Part shown: positions 21,971 through 32,851 of the stretch, piece after piece | Position numbering within the stretch: the stretch's first letter is position 1 | Layout of the letters: each line of letters opens with the position of its first letter | Assembly: GCA_034770075.1 (NCBI GenBank) | Contig: CM068379.1 | Span: forward strand, 21,327,506-21,391,505 | Reading direction: 5' to 3' | Source of the DNA: Aralia elata | Taxonomy: Eukaryota; Streptophyta; Magnoliopsida; Apiales; Araliaceae | Length of the DNA: 64,000 nt | The notes under the pieces: model-generated | The model's input: only the letters and a program-made list of their open reading frames with translations | Databases searched by the model: none | What the model was told of the DNA's origin: nothing | Made by a program: the position numbers and the translations under genes

Positions 21971-23233
21971 TTAAGTAATGTTACTATAAGAACCGAGATA
22001 AATTAGTTACTTATTTTGCTCATATAAGTAACTAATTTGTTTTACCAAAAAAAAATTAAAAATGTAGATATTACACATAAATAAAAATAAGGCTTATAGA
22101 TTCATCTAGTTCCAAAAATTGGAGCAACTACTGATAACTGAAGGTGGAAGTGAAGGAGATAAGGTCAAGAAGAGTATGAATTCCATAGTAATGTGAGTTG
22201 TAAATCAAAGAGAAGAACCGAAGGTATTTTTTTCTTTGGTGTAGTCTGCCCTCTATTTGATTCAAATTTGTGAGTGAATAGTTCAACAGTTTCCTGCAAA
22301 ACATTATTCAAAATTTGTTATTTAAAATTTGTGAGAGACATAAATTCACCAAATTATGTAAAATTAAACTTCAAACTGTATGAGTTTATGACAGAAAAAC
22401 GTAGTCTTTGTAGGTATACATTTATATACGGAAGACACAACTGATGTAAAAAACTTAAATAAACGATGAATATGGCATAAGTCAGGTAGAGGCACAAAAA
22501 AATACCCAAACTTAGAAAAGCTAATTCCAGAAGCATTAAAATAAAACACTAAAACTAAAAGTAAGGCTTATAGATTCAACCACTGAAAACCGAATGTGGA
22601 AGTGAAGGAGATAGGGTGAGAATGTCATATTTGAATTGTTGATTCGAGATTTCTTTGGATCAAATCTGTTGGTAGTTAGAATGTCATATTTGAATTGTTG
22701 AATCGAGATTTAGGGGAATGAATTAGGGCCTCTGTTGTTATGTTTCCTGGGTATTTTTTTAAAGAATTGGAGAGCATTAATGAGGCAAGACAGGTGTTGA
22801 ATTGTGAGCTTGACAAATGTTATGATACGGTGATTTGAACTGCATTTTAGTATATTTAATAGATAGATTAGACAATATGTATATCGGAGGGTAGCCAGAT
22901 CCGAAATTATGAGCGATAAGGTTAATTATAGAACCAAAATGAGTAACCCATTGCATCTCAAATCTATTTTTCTCTACGAATTTATGTTCCCTCAAGTCAT
23001 TTGTGTCTTAATTTACCAAGAAGTTTATCTCTTTCTTTTTGTGTTTTTTTTTTCATTTAATTTAACATCATATACGAAAGGCCTAAAGTTGGGGAGCAAC
23101 CAAAAAGATGAGGATGATTAATTACTAGATTTATTTATTTCAATATATTTTTCCTAAATGCAAATCACTATACAACCACCATGTATTTTTGGCGGGAAGA
23201 GTAGCCCGGCCCAGCTCACCAAGAAATTTCTTG
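21971..23233. other. non-coding DNA, short internal duplications
   Basis: No gene is recognised. The phrase AAGGCTTATAGATTCA followed by GGTGGAAGTGAAGGAGATA-like text occurs near 22090-22160 and again near 22563-22615. GAATGTCATATTTGAATTG occurs twice, 60 bases apart, near 22620 and 22679. These suggest an old duplication of about 470 bp. Confidence 0.5.
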
Positions 23234-23833
23234 TCCAAAATTAGGGTTGTAAACAAATCGGACTGTTCGCGAGCCCGGCCCGACTCGATTTAATTAAGCC
23301 AAACTTGAACTCGAGCTCAAGCTCGTTAACGAGCCGAGCTCGAACAAGACTTAAAGCTCATTTAGTCAAATGAACCGAACTCGAACAGTGTGGTGTTCGA
23401 CTCAAACCCGGCTCGTTTAGGCCCGACTCCAGACCGACTCGAGCTTGACTCGTTTAACAATTATTTAATTAAAATTTTATTTTACATATATAATAAAAAA
23501 AAATATAATTCAAATATAGTTCTTAGTTATGTTTGTGTATGATATTAAGTTCCTAGATGGTTAATTTAAATTTATATATTATTATTTTTTTTAAATGTGA
23601 AAATAAATAAAAAATTAAAAAAAAATAAACGGGTCAGGCTTAAGCTCGAGCTCGACTCGGCTCGACTTACCCCGCTTAAGTCGGCTCGAACTCAAGCCCG
23701 ACTTGTTTATAAACGAGTTGGTACACAAAATTTCAAGCTCGTTTAAAATCGGGTCCGACTCTGCTCGTTTAACTCTTAGTCGAGCTCGGCAAGCCAAAGC
23801 CTGACTCAGCTCGTTTATAGCCCAGTCCAAAAT
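23234..23833. mobile_element. hAT-type MITE with 8-bp target duplication TCCAAAAT
   Basis: TCCAAAAT at 23234-23241 and 23826-23833 flank a 584-bp element (23242-23825). Its ends are imperfect inverted repeats (TAGGGTTGTAAAC against CTGGGCTATAAAC). Both arms are rich in GAGCTCGA/TCGAGCTC words and are mutually complementary over about 200 bp around an AT-rich centre. An 8-bp duplication and these ends are typical of non-autonomous hAT elements. The open frame inside is not a gene. Confidence 0.82.
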
Positions 23834-23880
23834 ATTACTTGTTTCACATATACAAAAGCATAGTGTGGACTTTATAATGA

Positions 23881-24092
23881 CTAGTATCCTGACACACACT
23901 ACATGTGTACAATAAATGAGAAAATATTAAATAAGGATAATGAAAAAGTGGGGAGAGAGAAAAGGTAAGTTTTTGAGTTTTAAAAATAACTGCTCCTATT
24001 TCTTAAAGGGTAAATTTAAAAAATATAAAAAATTTCAAATAATTGTTTACACAAAAAAATCGTCAATTTCTCCTCCCACTTTATAATATAGA
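23881..24092 (+). repeat. Dispersed repeat family, copy A
   Basis: Begins CTAGTATCCTGACACACAC and ends TCCTCCCACTTTATAATATA. In between are a GTGGGGAGAGAGAAAA-like block and a short A/T-rich block. The same order of blocks occurs in copies B, C and D near 31 kb. No terminal inverted repeat or coding capacity is evident. Confidence 0.7.
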
Positions 24093-24171
24093 TGCATCTA
24101 ATTTGGTTTGTACTAACAAATATTATTATATATGATCCTCCCTATGTCTAAAACTTTTACCAAGAGATATG

Positions 24172-24279
24172 TCTTATAATGTTTATCTAATCCATCAATC
24201 CTCAAGTTTCGTATGCTATGCCAATTCTTATAATGTTTATCTAATCCATCAATACTCAAATTTCGTATGCTATGCCAAT
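24172..24279. repeat. 54-bp tandem duplication
   Basis: Two adjacent copies of a unit starting TCTTATAATGTTTATCTAAT and ending in TATGCTATGCCAAT, with two or three differences. Confidence 0.85.
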
Positions 24280-24876
24280 TCTTCTTAATTTCAGACTTGG
24301 TATAAACATCTCAATGTAGATATTCTTGTTCTTTTGTTCTTGTTTTAATGTGGCTTCTATCAACAATTATGCAGTTACTGCTACAGTAAAATCAAGTTGA
24401 TCCCATTTTCCCCTGCTCTATGATTTTATGTTTGGCATATTTTAAACTTGTTTTCACATTACTAAGTTAAATGTAAAATCTGTTCCTCAACTTTTGATTA
24501 AACCTCTGGATACTTTTAACCTGTCTGCAGCCCAATTCTTGTTTTCTTCCTTCCGCTATAGCGAACGTAACTCTGATATTGAAGCGGTACAAGTACTACA
24601 ACAGCCTTTCATCATTTCATCAACTAGTAAATAAAGTTACTTAACACTAACTCACAAAATTGTCAATAGCAAAAAAAAGAACAAAATGCTAGGCATGATA
24701 TCATTCCAGTACTCAATATATATTACGCAAAGGATATACTGTGACTAATATCATTTGTGATCCAAATTGGTTATAGCCTAATATGGAGTTCATGGACGGA
24801 ACGAACATACGCATAAAATAGACGAGTATGTTTTAATAATCTTATATAGATGCAAATTAAGAAAACTATTACTTTG
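24280..24876. other. non-coding DNA, nothing recognised
   Basis: No coding frame, repeat or element terminus is identified. If the 27.25-kb minus-strand promoter is real, this could be transcribed intron or UTR. Confidence 0.4.
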
Positions 24877-25042
24877 AATAAAATGAAGCCTCTGCCTTTT
24901 AGTAAAGAATTATAGCAGATAAAGCCTCTTACCCCCTTGCATCTTTCTTTTCACTACCAAATAAAATGAAGCCTCTGCCTTTTAGTAAAGAATTATAGCA
25001 GATAAAGCCTCTTACCCCCTTGCATCTTTCTTTTCACTACCA
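24877..25042. repeat. 83-bp perfect tandem duplication
   Basis: 24877-24959 and 24960-25042 are identical over 83 bases (start AATAAAATGAAGCCTCTGCC). The absence of any mismatch indicates a recent event. Confidence 0.92.
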
Positions 25043-26367
25043 GCCATTACTTCAAGCTCTACGGAAGCCTATAATCCAAAATACACTGTCCAGTTAAACT
25101 GTCCAAAGTAGTTACATGAATTCAATTGCAAGCATAATATTCAAAGTATACTGCCCAATTCATATGTAATTAGCCTATTTATGCATATATGCCTCTACCT
25201 TCTTCTAAACAAAATGTTCTCCAAAAACTATGAAACAAATGTAGTCTCCAAACTAAACCACCATAGCACGTATATATACAAAGTCACATATACTTGTATT
25301 CACCAACATTGACAGTGAGCACAAAAACACCATGAGTTAAACTAATACCTGATAGAAGTTTTGTGGCATCTGGTGTTAAGTACACTGGGATACAATGAAT
25401 GTATGCTGGAATCCAGAGTTATTGTGTTGTTTGTTACTGTACCAGACTACCAGTAGACAAATGACTAGTAGATGCATGACTAGTGTTTGAAGAATTGTTA
25501 TATTCCTTTGGATGAATATTCGATTTGTCATTTCCAAAAAGGAGGGACTCTAATTGTGTTATGAAATTGTGTTATACACAAAACAGGCTTGGTGATGAGT
25601 AGGAAATATGAATGAAAGAAAGGACTGTGAGTTAGAAAAATTGACTTTCAAGAACTCGTTAAGAACATAGTTCTATTTCCTTACTTTTAGCTGCGGCAGT
25701 CACGAAAACAGTAAGGATGCAGGCAAAGATGTCAATATGGTGTTGAGAGAGACATACCTTGTTCTAACTCTTCTGGCACGCAATAGACTAAATATCTTGC
25801 TTGTAAAAGGGTAGAAAATTTGAATTAAAGAGAGAATGTCAGGACTGGTTGAATCAGACTTAGGACTTTAAGATCACACGTTACACAACAAAACTATCAT
25901 TATTCTAAAATTTCTTGCTTGAACTAAACACCATCTACGGCTGCCTCACTATCCAGTAGAAGGAGCTTATGCAATTTTTAAGACTTACATAACTACTTGG
26001 CCTAATTTGGTGGTGTTTCAAGTACATGATATCTTATTTTTAACCAGTGCTCTAAAAATGGGATTGATCAAGTTAGGAAAAGGTACAGAGAAAGAGAGTT
26101 TGAGTAAGTAAATGCCAAATGAGTGGATAATCATAGTAATTCATAATAGAAAGTTCACTGTTACTCCATTATTATCAAACGAACACTATTACACATTATC
26201 ACTAGAATTTAGTTAATAGCAGTACAAGAATATGCATCAGATATATTCCATACTAACACTTTTAAGGTCCGGTACTAATATAATAAAGATTAGCAATTAA
26301 ACCAAGAGGAAATTACTTGATCTGCAAAAGTTATGCAGCCAAACTAGCTGATTCTAAAAAAAGGAAG
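25043..26367. other. non-coding DNA, possible transcribed region
   Basis: No protein-coding frame above background and no repeats recognised. It lies downstream (minus strand) of a promoter-like segment at about 27.25 kb and could hold introns or non-coding RNA sequence. Confidence 0.4.
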
Positions 26368-27120
26368 GAAATTAAAATTGAGTGTAAAATATAATCAAAA
26401 TAGATCTAATCTATACATAAACAACCGACAAGTTCAAATTACTGATCAAAACTATATCTCAGCACAGAATAAATCTAGCTCTGGAATGCTACATGAAATT
26501 TTGATTGATTAAGCTAGATTAATGAAAACAAATGGAGCGAATACAGAACTACCAAAGCATCAAGCAGATAAACGATTAAAACATGGACACGCTAGATTTC
26601 AAGCAACTTATTTCAATCAAACAAAGAAGACGATTACTACTCATGTAAAAGTACTTACAGTAGTGAATTTCTAACGAATGAATGTTCTGACAATTAACGA
26701 AGATCATCACATACGGAGATAAATTAATCCAAAAAAAATGAACGAAATTATAATTGAGTGTAAATACTAATCAAAATAGGTCTAATCTACACAAAAATAA
26801 TGGACGAGTTCAAATAATTGATCAAAACTCTAAATCGGCACATAATAATTCTAGTTTTGGAATGCTAAACGAAATTCCAATGGATTAAGCTAGATTGACG
26901 AATACAAATGCAGCGAATATGGAACGCTGAAGATATATTAACCAGAACATCAACAAATCATCGATTAAAACATCTTCGAGCTAGATTTCAAGCAACTTAT
27001 TTCAATCAAACAAATAAGACGAGTACAAAACATGTAAAAGTACTTGCAGTACTGAATTTCTAACAAATGAATGTTCGGTTAACGAAGATCATTACAAACG
27101 AAGAGAAATTAATCGAAATA
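26368..27120. repeat. 376-bp tandem duplication
   Basis: Segment from GAAATTAAAATTGAGTGTAA (26368) recurs at 26744 with period about 376. The shared marker blocks include GCTAGATTTCAAGCAACTTA and GAATGTTC...TTAACGAAGATCAT. Copies differ by roughly 15 percent by eye, so the duplication is old. It sits just downstream of the putative minus-strand leader. Confidence 0.85.
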
Positions 27121-27262
27121 AAATCGCATTTCAGAAATATGTGCGTGTGCGCGGTAGAGAGAACCTTGAGTCACGCCAAGTCTGAGGAGCGATGACTGAA
27201 GCTCTCAGAGAGAGAAATGAGAATTGGCGCCTAAATTCAACAATTGCCAGAGCTTATATACA
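27120..27262 (-). promoter_or_regulatory. Promoter and leader of a possible minus-strand transcript
   Basis: On the minus strand a TATATAAGC box (27260-27252) is followed by CT-rich ATTTCTCTCTCTGAGAGC and a GC-richer leader (to about 27150). The CT-rich tract after a TATA box is typical of genuine plant 5' untranslated leaders, and the composition differs from the AT-rich surroundings. No coding frame follows within 3 kb, so this could be a long first intron, a non-coding RNA or a dead gene start. Confidence 0.4.
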
Positions 27263-27509
27263 CACTGTGTTCCGGGTCATTTTAGGTATTTTGTGGAAAT
27301 TAGAGGACTGATTCGGAAATTAACCACAGACCGGACAATCAGACATGGTATTGGTGTACTCTAAATGTATGAAATTTAAACTTTAAATTATATTTTTTTA
27401 AATTTCGCTAGTCTTTTTCTTTTGGACTTTAAAGAAATACTTCATTCCATTTTAAAATTAAAATTACAAATTTAAAGCACTAATTTTAAGTATAATTTAT
27501 GCATTAAGG

Positions 27510-27510
<1 letters not shown>

Positions 27511-27570
<60 letters not shown>
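27511..27570. repeat. (TA)30 microsatellite
   Basis: A pure alternating TA tract of 60 bases that directly abuts the left end of the first foldback element. Confidence 0.97.
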
Positions 27571-27575
<5 letters not shown>

Positions 27576-28273
27576 CCAATCCACAGCAAGCGCTTGTCGC
27601 AACAATCAAATTGTTAGCGGCAGTACTGTTTGGTTTGGCTTATCTTCCGTTACAGGCTGTAGCGGCAGGGGAAGAAATTTTTTTTTTTTTTTCGGCAAAG
27701 GTAAGTTGGCTTACAATAAGTATCAGTTTTTTAATCTCCTTATCGTTATGTACTTTCATACCCAACCCAACTGTCAATTATTATCATAAAATATATTATA
27801 AAAATATACAAAATTTTAATTTCCTCCAATATATTAAAAACTTATAGATATATTTTATTTTTAAGTTAATTTATGAAATACTAAAATATAAAATATTAAA
27901 ATTTTAAAAGTAACAAATATAGCTATAATAGTATATAATAGTATATAATAATTAAAATTTTAATATTTTATATTTTAGTATTTCATAAATTAACTTAAAA
28001 ATAAAATATATCTATAAGTTTTTAATATATTGGAGGAAATTAAAATTTTGTATATTTTTATAATATACTTTATGATAATAATTGACAGTTGGGTTAGGTA
28101 TGGAAGTACATAAGGATAAGGAGATTAAAAAATTGATACCTATTGTAAGCCAACTTACCTTTACCGGAAAAAAAAAAAATTCTACCCCTGCTGCTACAGC
28201 CTGTAGCGGCAGATAAGCCAAACAAGCCAAACACTTGGTTGTTGCGGCAAGCGCTTGCTGTGGATTGGTACCC
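27571..28273. mobile_element. Foldback element 1 in (TA)n
   Basis: A 703-bp near-palindrome with two arms of about 340 bp. It begins GGGTACCAATCCACAGCAAG and ends with its complement. The arms differ by scattered changes and small indels and meet at about 27920-27940 in an AT-rich centre. It is non-coding; short open frames are by-products of the palindrome. Both ends abut (TA)n, so the target duplication cannot be read. Long inverted repeats suggest a Mutator-like or foldback MITE. Confidence 0.85.
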
Positions 28274-28292
28274 ATATATATATATATATATA
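28274..28292. repeat. (TA)n spacer between the two foldback elements
   Basis: Nineteen bases of alternating AT separate the two palindromic elements, which lie end to end. Confidence 0.95.
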
Positions 28293-29200
28293 GGGGAATG
28301 ATCCACAGAAAACGTTAGCTATGGGCACTGTTTCATCTAACTGTGATCCAGCCGTTCAAAATAAGATCCAAGGGTTGGGTGTGGGCACGGCCGCTACTCC
28401 CTCTAGCGGCCAGCAAAATTTTTCATGTTGGCCGTTACTCCCTCTAGCGGCCAGTCAAAACGTGGTCGTTTTGACTGGCCACTAGAGGGAGTAGCGGCCA
28501 ACATGAAAAATTTGGTTGACCGCTAGAGGGAGTAGCGGCCAACATGAAAAGTTCGTAGAAATATTTGGTCTTCTGCTCAGGATAAAAGTCTAAAATACCC
28601 TCACCTTAGTTAGATTTAAATAGTTTTAATGTATAAAATATTTAGAGTTTAAATTTTAAACAATCAAATTAACACAATAATTCACAATGTTAAATTATAT
28701 TACATAAAAAATTATATTACAAATATTTTATACAAATAAATACATTGATATATTTGACAATTTATACAAATAAATACATTAACTAGTTTCAATGTATTTA
28801 TTTGTATAAAATATTTGTAATATAATTTTTTATATAATATAATTTAACATTATGAATTATTGTAATAATTTGATTGTTTAAAATCTAAACTCTAAATATT
28901 TTATACATTAAAACTATTTAAATCTAACTAAAGTGAGGGTATTTTAGACTTTTGTCCTGAGCAGAAGGCCAAATATTTCTACGAACTTTCATGTTGGCCG
29001 CTACTCCCTCTAGCGGCCAGTCAAAACGACCACGTTTTGACTGGCCGCTGGAGGGAGTAGCGGCCAACATGAAAAATTTGACTGGCCGCTAGAGGGAGTA
29101 GCGGCCGTGCCCACACCCAACAATTGGATCTTATTTTGAACGGCTGGATCACAGTTAGATGAAACAGTGCCCATAGCTAACGTTTTCTGTGGATCATTCC

Positions 29201-29202
<2 letters not shown>
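28293..29202. mobile_element. Foldback element 2 in (TA)n, with hairpin array
   Basis: A 910-bp near-palindrome beginning GGGGAATGATCCACAGAAAA and ending with its complement. Each arm has a GC-rich outer part with several copies of CCGCTACTCCCTCTAGCGGC, in both orientations, so each can form its own hairpin. An AT-rich inner part meets near 28785. The left arm has one more CTAGAGGGAGTAGCGGCC unit than the right. Ends abut (TA)n. The terminal pattern GGG-N5/6-ATCCACAG is shared with foldback element 1, so they belong to one family. No coding capacity. Confidence 0.88.

Positions 29203-29248
<46 letters not shown>
29203..29248. repeat. (AT)n microsatellite, right flank of foldback pair
   Basis: Forty-six bases of alternating AT immediately after the terminal CCCC of foldback element 2. 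Confidence 0.97.
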
Positions 29249-29251
<3 letters not shown>

Positions 29252-30961
29252 TCTAACATAGTAATGTGTTTGTGTGTGGGTATTAAAATAATCAATCACT
29301 AAAATAATTTATTTTTAAAAATAAAAAAATATTTTTACTATTTACTTAAATTACTTATTTTTTTTCCAACGATTTTAATGTTATATACATCAATTTATAA
29401 CTTATAATTTCTTCTATTATGAAAAGCTTGTTTCCTCTTTAGGTGAGGCTTATTTGTGAGTTTATTTCTTTCTCTTTTGGTGAGATTTGGTTCTTGATAA
29501 CGTGCTTAATTATGAAATTATAATGTATTCCCTAAAAAGTGGGGCTTCCAAAAAAAATAAAAATTTATAAGTTTTAAATATTAAATTCATAATTCTCCTT
29601 TTAAAATCAATTTCTGTAAGTGTTTGAATAATGACAAATAAGAAGATTAATAAATATAAGGTGATAACTTTGTGACTTATCCTTTAAATTTGGTACATAC
29701 TGCAGTTTATTAGATCTTGTGTTGGATTTGTTTTGTTACAATATTTATTACTATTTAGTATTCAGCTATTCTGCTGATACTAAGCTGTTGATATCGTCAG
29801 AGAAAATAAATTTTGTTGTTAAAGTAATAAATATCGTTAAAATGTCAAATGTTGTTAGCATTATTTTGATTTGGACAATATCAATCGCCTAATTTAATCA
29901 TATATTATTCTCTATGTTCTACCAAAAAAATACATTTTTAAAAAAAAGATCTCCAAAAAAAGAGTCCTTTATAAAATGACATAATTTTCTTGAATTTGTC
30001 CTAATAATTTCAAATCATGTCATTACTACTAAATTAATAACTTATTTTTTTAGAAATAAAATAGGTTCTTAATATTTGTAATTTTTTTGATGAGAGAATT
30101 CTAATGAACACTTGCAAACTAATTTTTCAGGTGAGTCATGATTTAGTTCAGCAATGAACGCTAGCAAATTGATTGGATGACTGACACTTAAAAAAAGTAA
30201 TGATTCAATATACTATTAATATAGTAATTTGTAAAACTATCCTATATATTCCGTTGCGGGATTGGGTGTTATAAATATTCCCAATTATACTCAATTTTCT
30301 TGTCTTTAGCTATTGTGGTATAATACTAACTAACTTCGTGTTCTTATCTCCAATTTTCTCTCCACTATGATATGATACCACCAATTTTCGTGTATCCATC
30401 TTTGACAATCCGATCGAATGATTTGATCAGAACTTTCAAAAGTTAACTTTGATATCATATGTAACAACTTAGGTCAAAGTTTGAATAATAATAATATTTT
30501 CTTACGTCATTTTAACTCATTATAAATTCACCAAAATAATCATTATTGAACATACTATTAATAATAATTTGAGATTTTATATATTTACCATACTATTCCA
30601 CATATTCATAGATTGGGACCTTAGTTATAGTTATTATTACTCTCTTTGTCTATTCATATAAACAAGTGGTCAATTTATTGATTTTAATAATAATTAATTT
30701 ATGTATAAAAGTCAAAGTAGGATAATTAAAATGGACGGGTATCTTCTTTCAATGTCCAAGTCAGAATAAATAAGTACAATAATAATGTACTAACAAATCG
30801 GAATCCTAGAAACTGGGCGTATATATGTACCTAATAAATAGAGTATAATCCATGCTGAGCAACCAAATTGCAAAATGCAATTTGCAAATTGCAATTTGCG
30901 TGCACCAACTACACCAACCCTAACATCGGCGGTTCATGGAGCCGATTTAGTAAAACTAGTT
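29249..30961. other. AT-rich non-coding DNA
   Basis: No gene seen. Around 30634-30755 ACTCTCTTTGTCTATTC is followed about 100 bases on by TTAAAATGGACGGGTATC. This might be a badly decayed Stowaway-type MITE, but the ends are too imperfect to call. Near 30867-30900, GCAATTTGCAAATTGC is a short palindrome. Confidence 0.4.
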
Positions 30962-31173
30962 AACTGCACACATTACGTGTATACGTGATTTAATGTAAAA
31001 AGATAAAAAAATAGAAGAAAATAAATAAAAAAAGATAAAAGAGTAGGAGAGAGAAAGTAAAAAGAAAAAATAGAATTAATAGGATTTAAAACATAGAAAA
31101 AGAAACAAAAAAAAACTTCACAAAATTGTTAACACTAAAAAGCGACTACTTTTTCCTCCCGCTTTATAATATA
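30962..31173 (+). repeat. Dispersed repeat family, copy B
   Basis: Partial start (CACACATTACGTGTATAC), a GTAGGAGAGAGAAAGT block, a TTAACACTAAAAAGC block and the end TTTCCTCCCGCTTTATAATA match the block order of copies A, C and D. Confidence 0.65.
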
Positions 31174-31414
31174 CAAGTATCCTGGCACACACTACGCGTG
31201 TGGAGAATGAATGAAAAAATATTGGAAAGATAATAAGGATAATAAAGGAGTGGGGAGAGAGAAAATGAAAATTTTAAATTTTAAAAAGTAACTATTATTA
31301 GTCCGTGAGAAGAAACGTGGATAAATGATTTGTGTTTTTTTTTTTAATTTTTAAGGGTAAAAAGGTAAAGTAAAAAAGTTTCACTTTTGGTGTTAACAAA
31401 CTCTCCCTCCCGCT

Positions 31415-31423
<9 letters not shown>
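31174..31423 (+). repeat. Dispersed repeat family, copy C
   Basis: Starts AAGTATCCTGGCACACACTA and ends TCCCTCCCGCTTTATAATAT. It follows copy B directly, so B and C are tandem. Contains GGAGTGGGGAGAGAGAAAAT and AGTTTCACTTTTGGTGTTAA. Confidence 0.75.

Positions 31424-31463
<40 letters not shown>
31424..31463. repeat. (TA)n(CA)n microsatellite
   Basis: Alternating TA runs into CA repeats between dispersed-repeat copies C and D. Confidence 0.95.
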
Positions 31464-31464
<1 letters not shown>

Positions 31465-31712
31465 CTAGTATACTGACACACACTTATGTATGTGTTAATT
31501 AATTTTTAGATATTAATAATTAAAAGTAATAAAATTAAAAATAATTAATAAGAGAAATTTAAGATAATAAAGAGATAGAAAGATAATGGAGAGAAATAAG
31601 TGGGTGACTGAGGACAGGATGTATGTGTAATGGAGAATGGTAAAAAAAGAAAAATAAAAAGTTTCACTTTTTGTGTTTGCACCAAAAAAACTGTCTCGAT
31701 CTTCCTCGCATT

Positions 31713-31722
<10 letters not shown>
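31464..31722 (+). repeat. Dispersed repeat family, copy D
   Basis: Starts TCTAGTATACTGACACACAC and ends TCTTCCTCGCATTTTATAATA, then runs into (TA)n. Shares AGTTTCACTTTTTGTGTTTG with copy C. The longest and most diverged copy. Confidence 0.7.

Positions 31723-31758
<36 letters not shown>
31721..31758. repeat. (TA)n microsatellite
   Basis: Alternating TA tract following repeat copy D. Confidence 0.95.
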
Positions 31759-31762
<4 letters not shown>

Positions 31763-32525
31763 CAAATAACCGAAAACTTAATTTATTACTAAAAAGAATA
31801 TTGAAATTCAAAGAATAATTAAAAAAAATCAAGAATAAGCTATGGTGCTATTGATTGCACATTGTTGGGATTGACTCATACTTCTGTGGGATCGACGAAT
31901 GACCACCATGACAGGATAGTCAAGAGTTTTGCTCATCGGTGAGCGAGCGGCTGCCCAGCTCACCAGTGAGCTGGTGGGGGTTACAACTGGAAGTCAAGCA
32001 TAATATGTATTTGAGCTTGGGAAAATATTAATAGCCTTGAGTTTGATTAATGTATGTATTATGCCTTATGGAATTGAGCTCATATTATAGGAGTTAGAGT
32101 TTCTAGTAACTATAAAAGCATTGTTTGATGCTTGTGTGTTTTTTTATTTTTCCGTTCTTTAATTTTTTTTGTAATTGTTTGTGATATCCGATTTTAAATT
32201 TAACATTAATGAAATTTTTGGCAAGAAAATTTGTATGTAATGGGGATTAGAAGCGCCATTATTTAGAGATGCACCATTCCAACATTCCTCAGAGCACTTC
32301 ACTTTCTCCAATTCTGTAACAATATATTAATAAACTTGTTAGTGAATGAATGGATGTAAAATTTAATTGAACTTGATAAAGTTACATGTCTATTTATGAC
32401 GAATGGTTCAATACTTCAATAATAATAATAATAATGCGGTAGACCAGGAGTAAACTTTGTTTGTTTATTTTCTTTCTTTATCTATTTTTCTTTATCCTCG
32501 ACCCGAGGCAAATGGACCCGAAGTG
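31759..32525. other. non-coding DNA with a GC-rich palindromic segment
   Basis: Around 31938-31980, CTCATCGGTGAGCGAGC and GCTCACCAGTGAGCTGGTGG form nested short palindromes in otherwise AT-rich DNA. A TATAAAAG-like box follows near 32111. It looks like a fragment of a retrotransposon LTR or leader, but no partner copy or coding region is present. Confidence 0.4.
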
Positions 32526-32807
32526 CTTGTGCTTAGGTCTGGCAACCGGACATGTATGATTCGGGAGACCTCTCTCCATATCCGTCCTGCCAATAGCTAG
32601 TTATTCTCCGACCCACGATTCGACCCTGAAAATAATACCCCAAACCCGATTACTCCATTATTTACCAAATTAAATTTTTTTAATTTTTTTATAACACTTT
32701 GTACAATTATTAATTCAAAATCAAACAACATGCAATATTTCTATTACTAACAACATATTATATTATTAATGTTATGAATTTATAATGAAATAACTTAAAC
32801 AAGTACA

Positions 32808-32851
<44 letters not shown>

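Noticed and set aside
22909..23121. Small plus-strand frame with hydrophobic stretch
   Set aside because: Low-complexity Phe/Leu run from poly-T; no conservation cue or promoter seen.
23615..23899. Open frame across the hAT-type MITE
   Set aside because: It is produced by GAGCTCGA-rich repeat DNA and crosses the element border.
27611..29204. Open frames within the two foldback elements
   Set aside because: The same peptide appears on both strands because of the palindrome, is low-complexity, and has no start context or family resemblance.
30634..30755. Stowaway-type MITE
   Set aside because: The putative inverted ends match too poorly and no TA duplication could be fixed.
31630..31818. Frame with alternating Ile-Tyr repeat
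   Set aside because: A translation of the (TA)n microsatellite in dispersed-repeat copy D.
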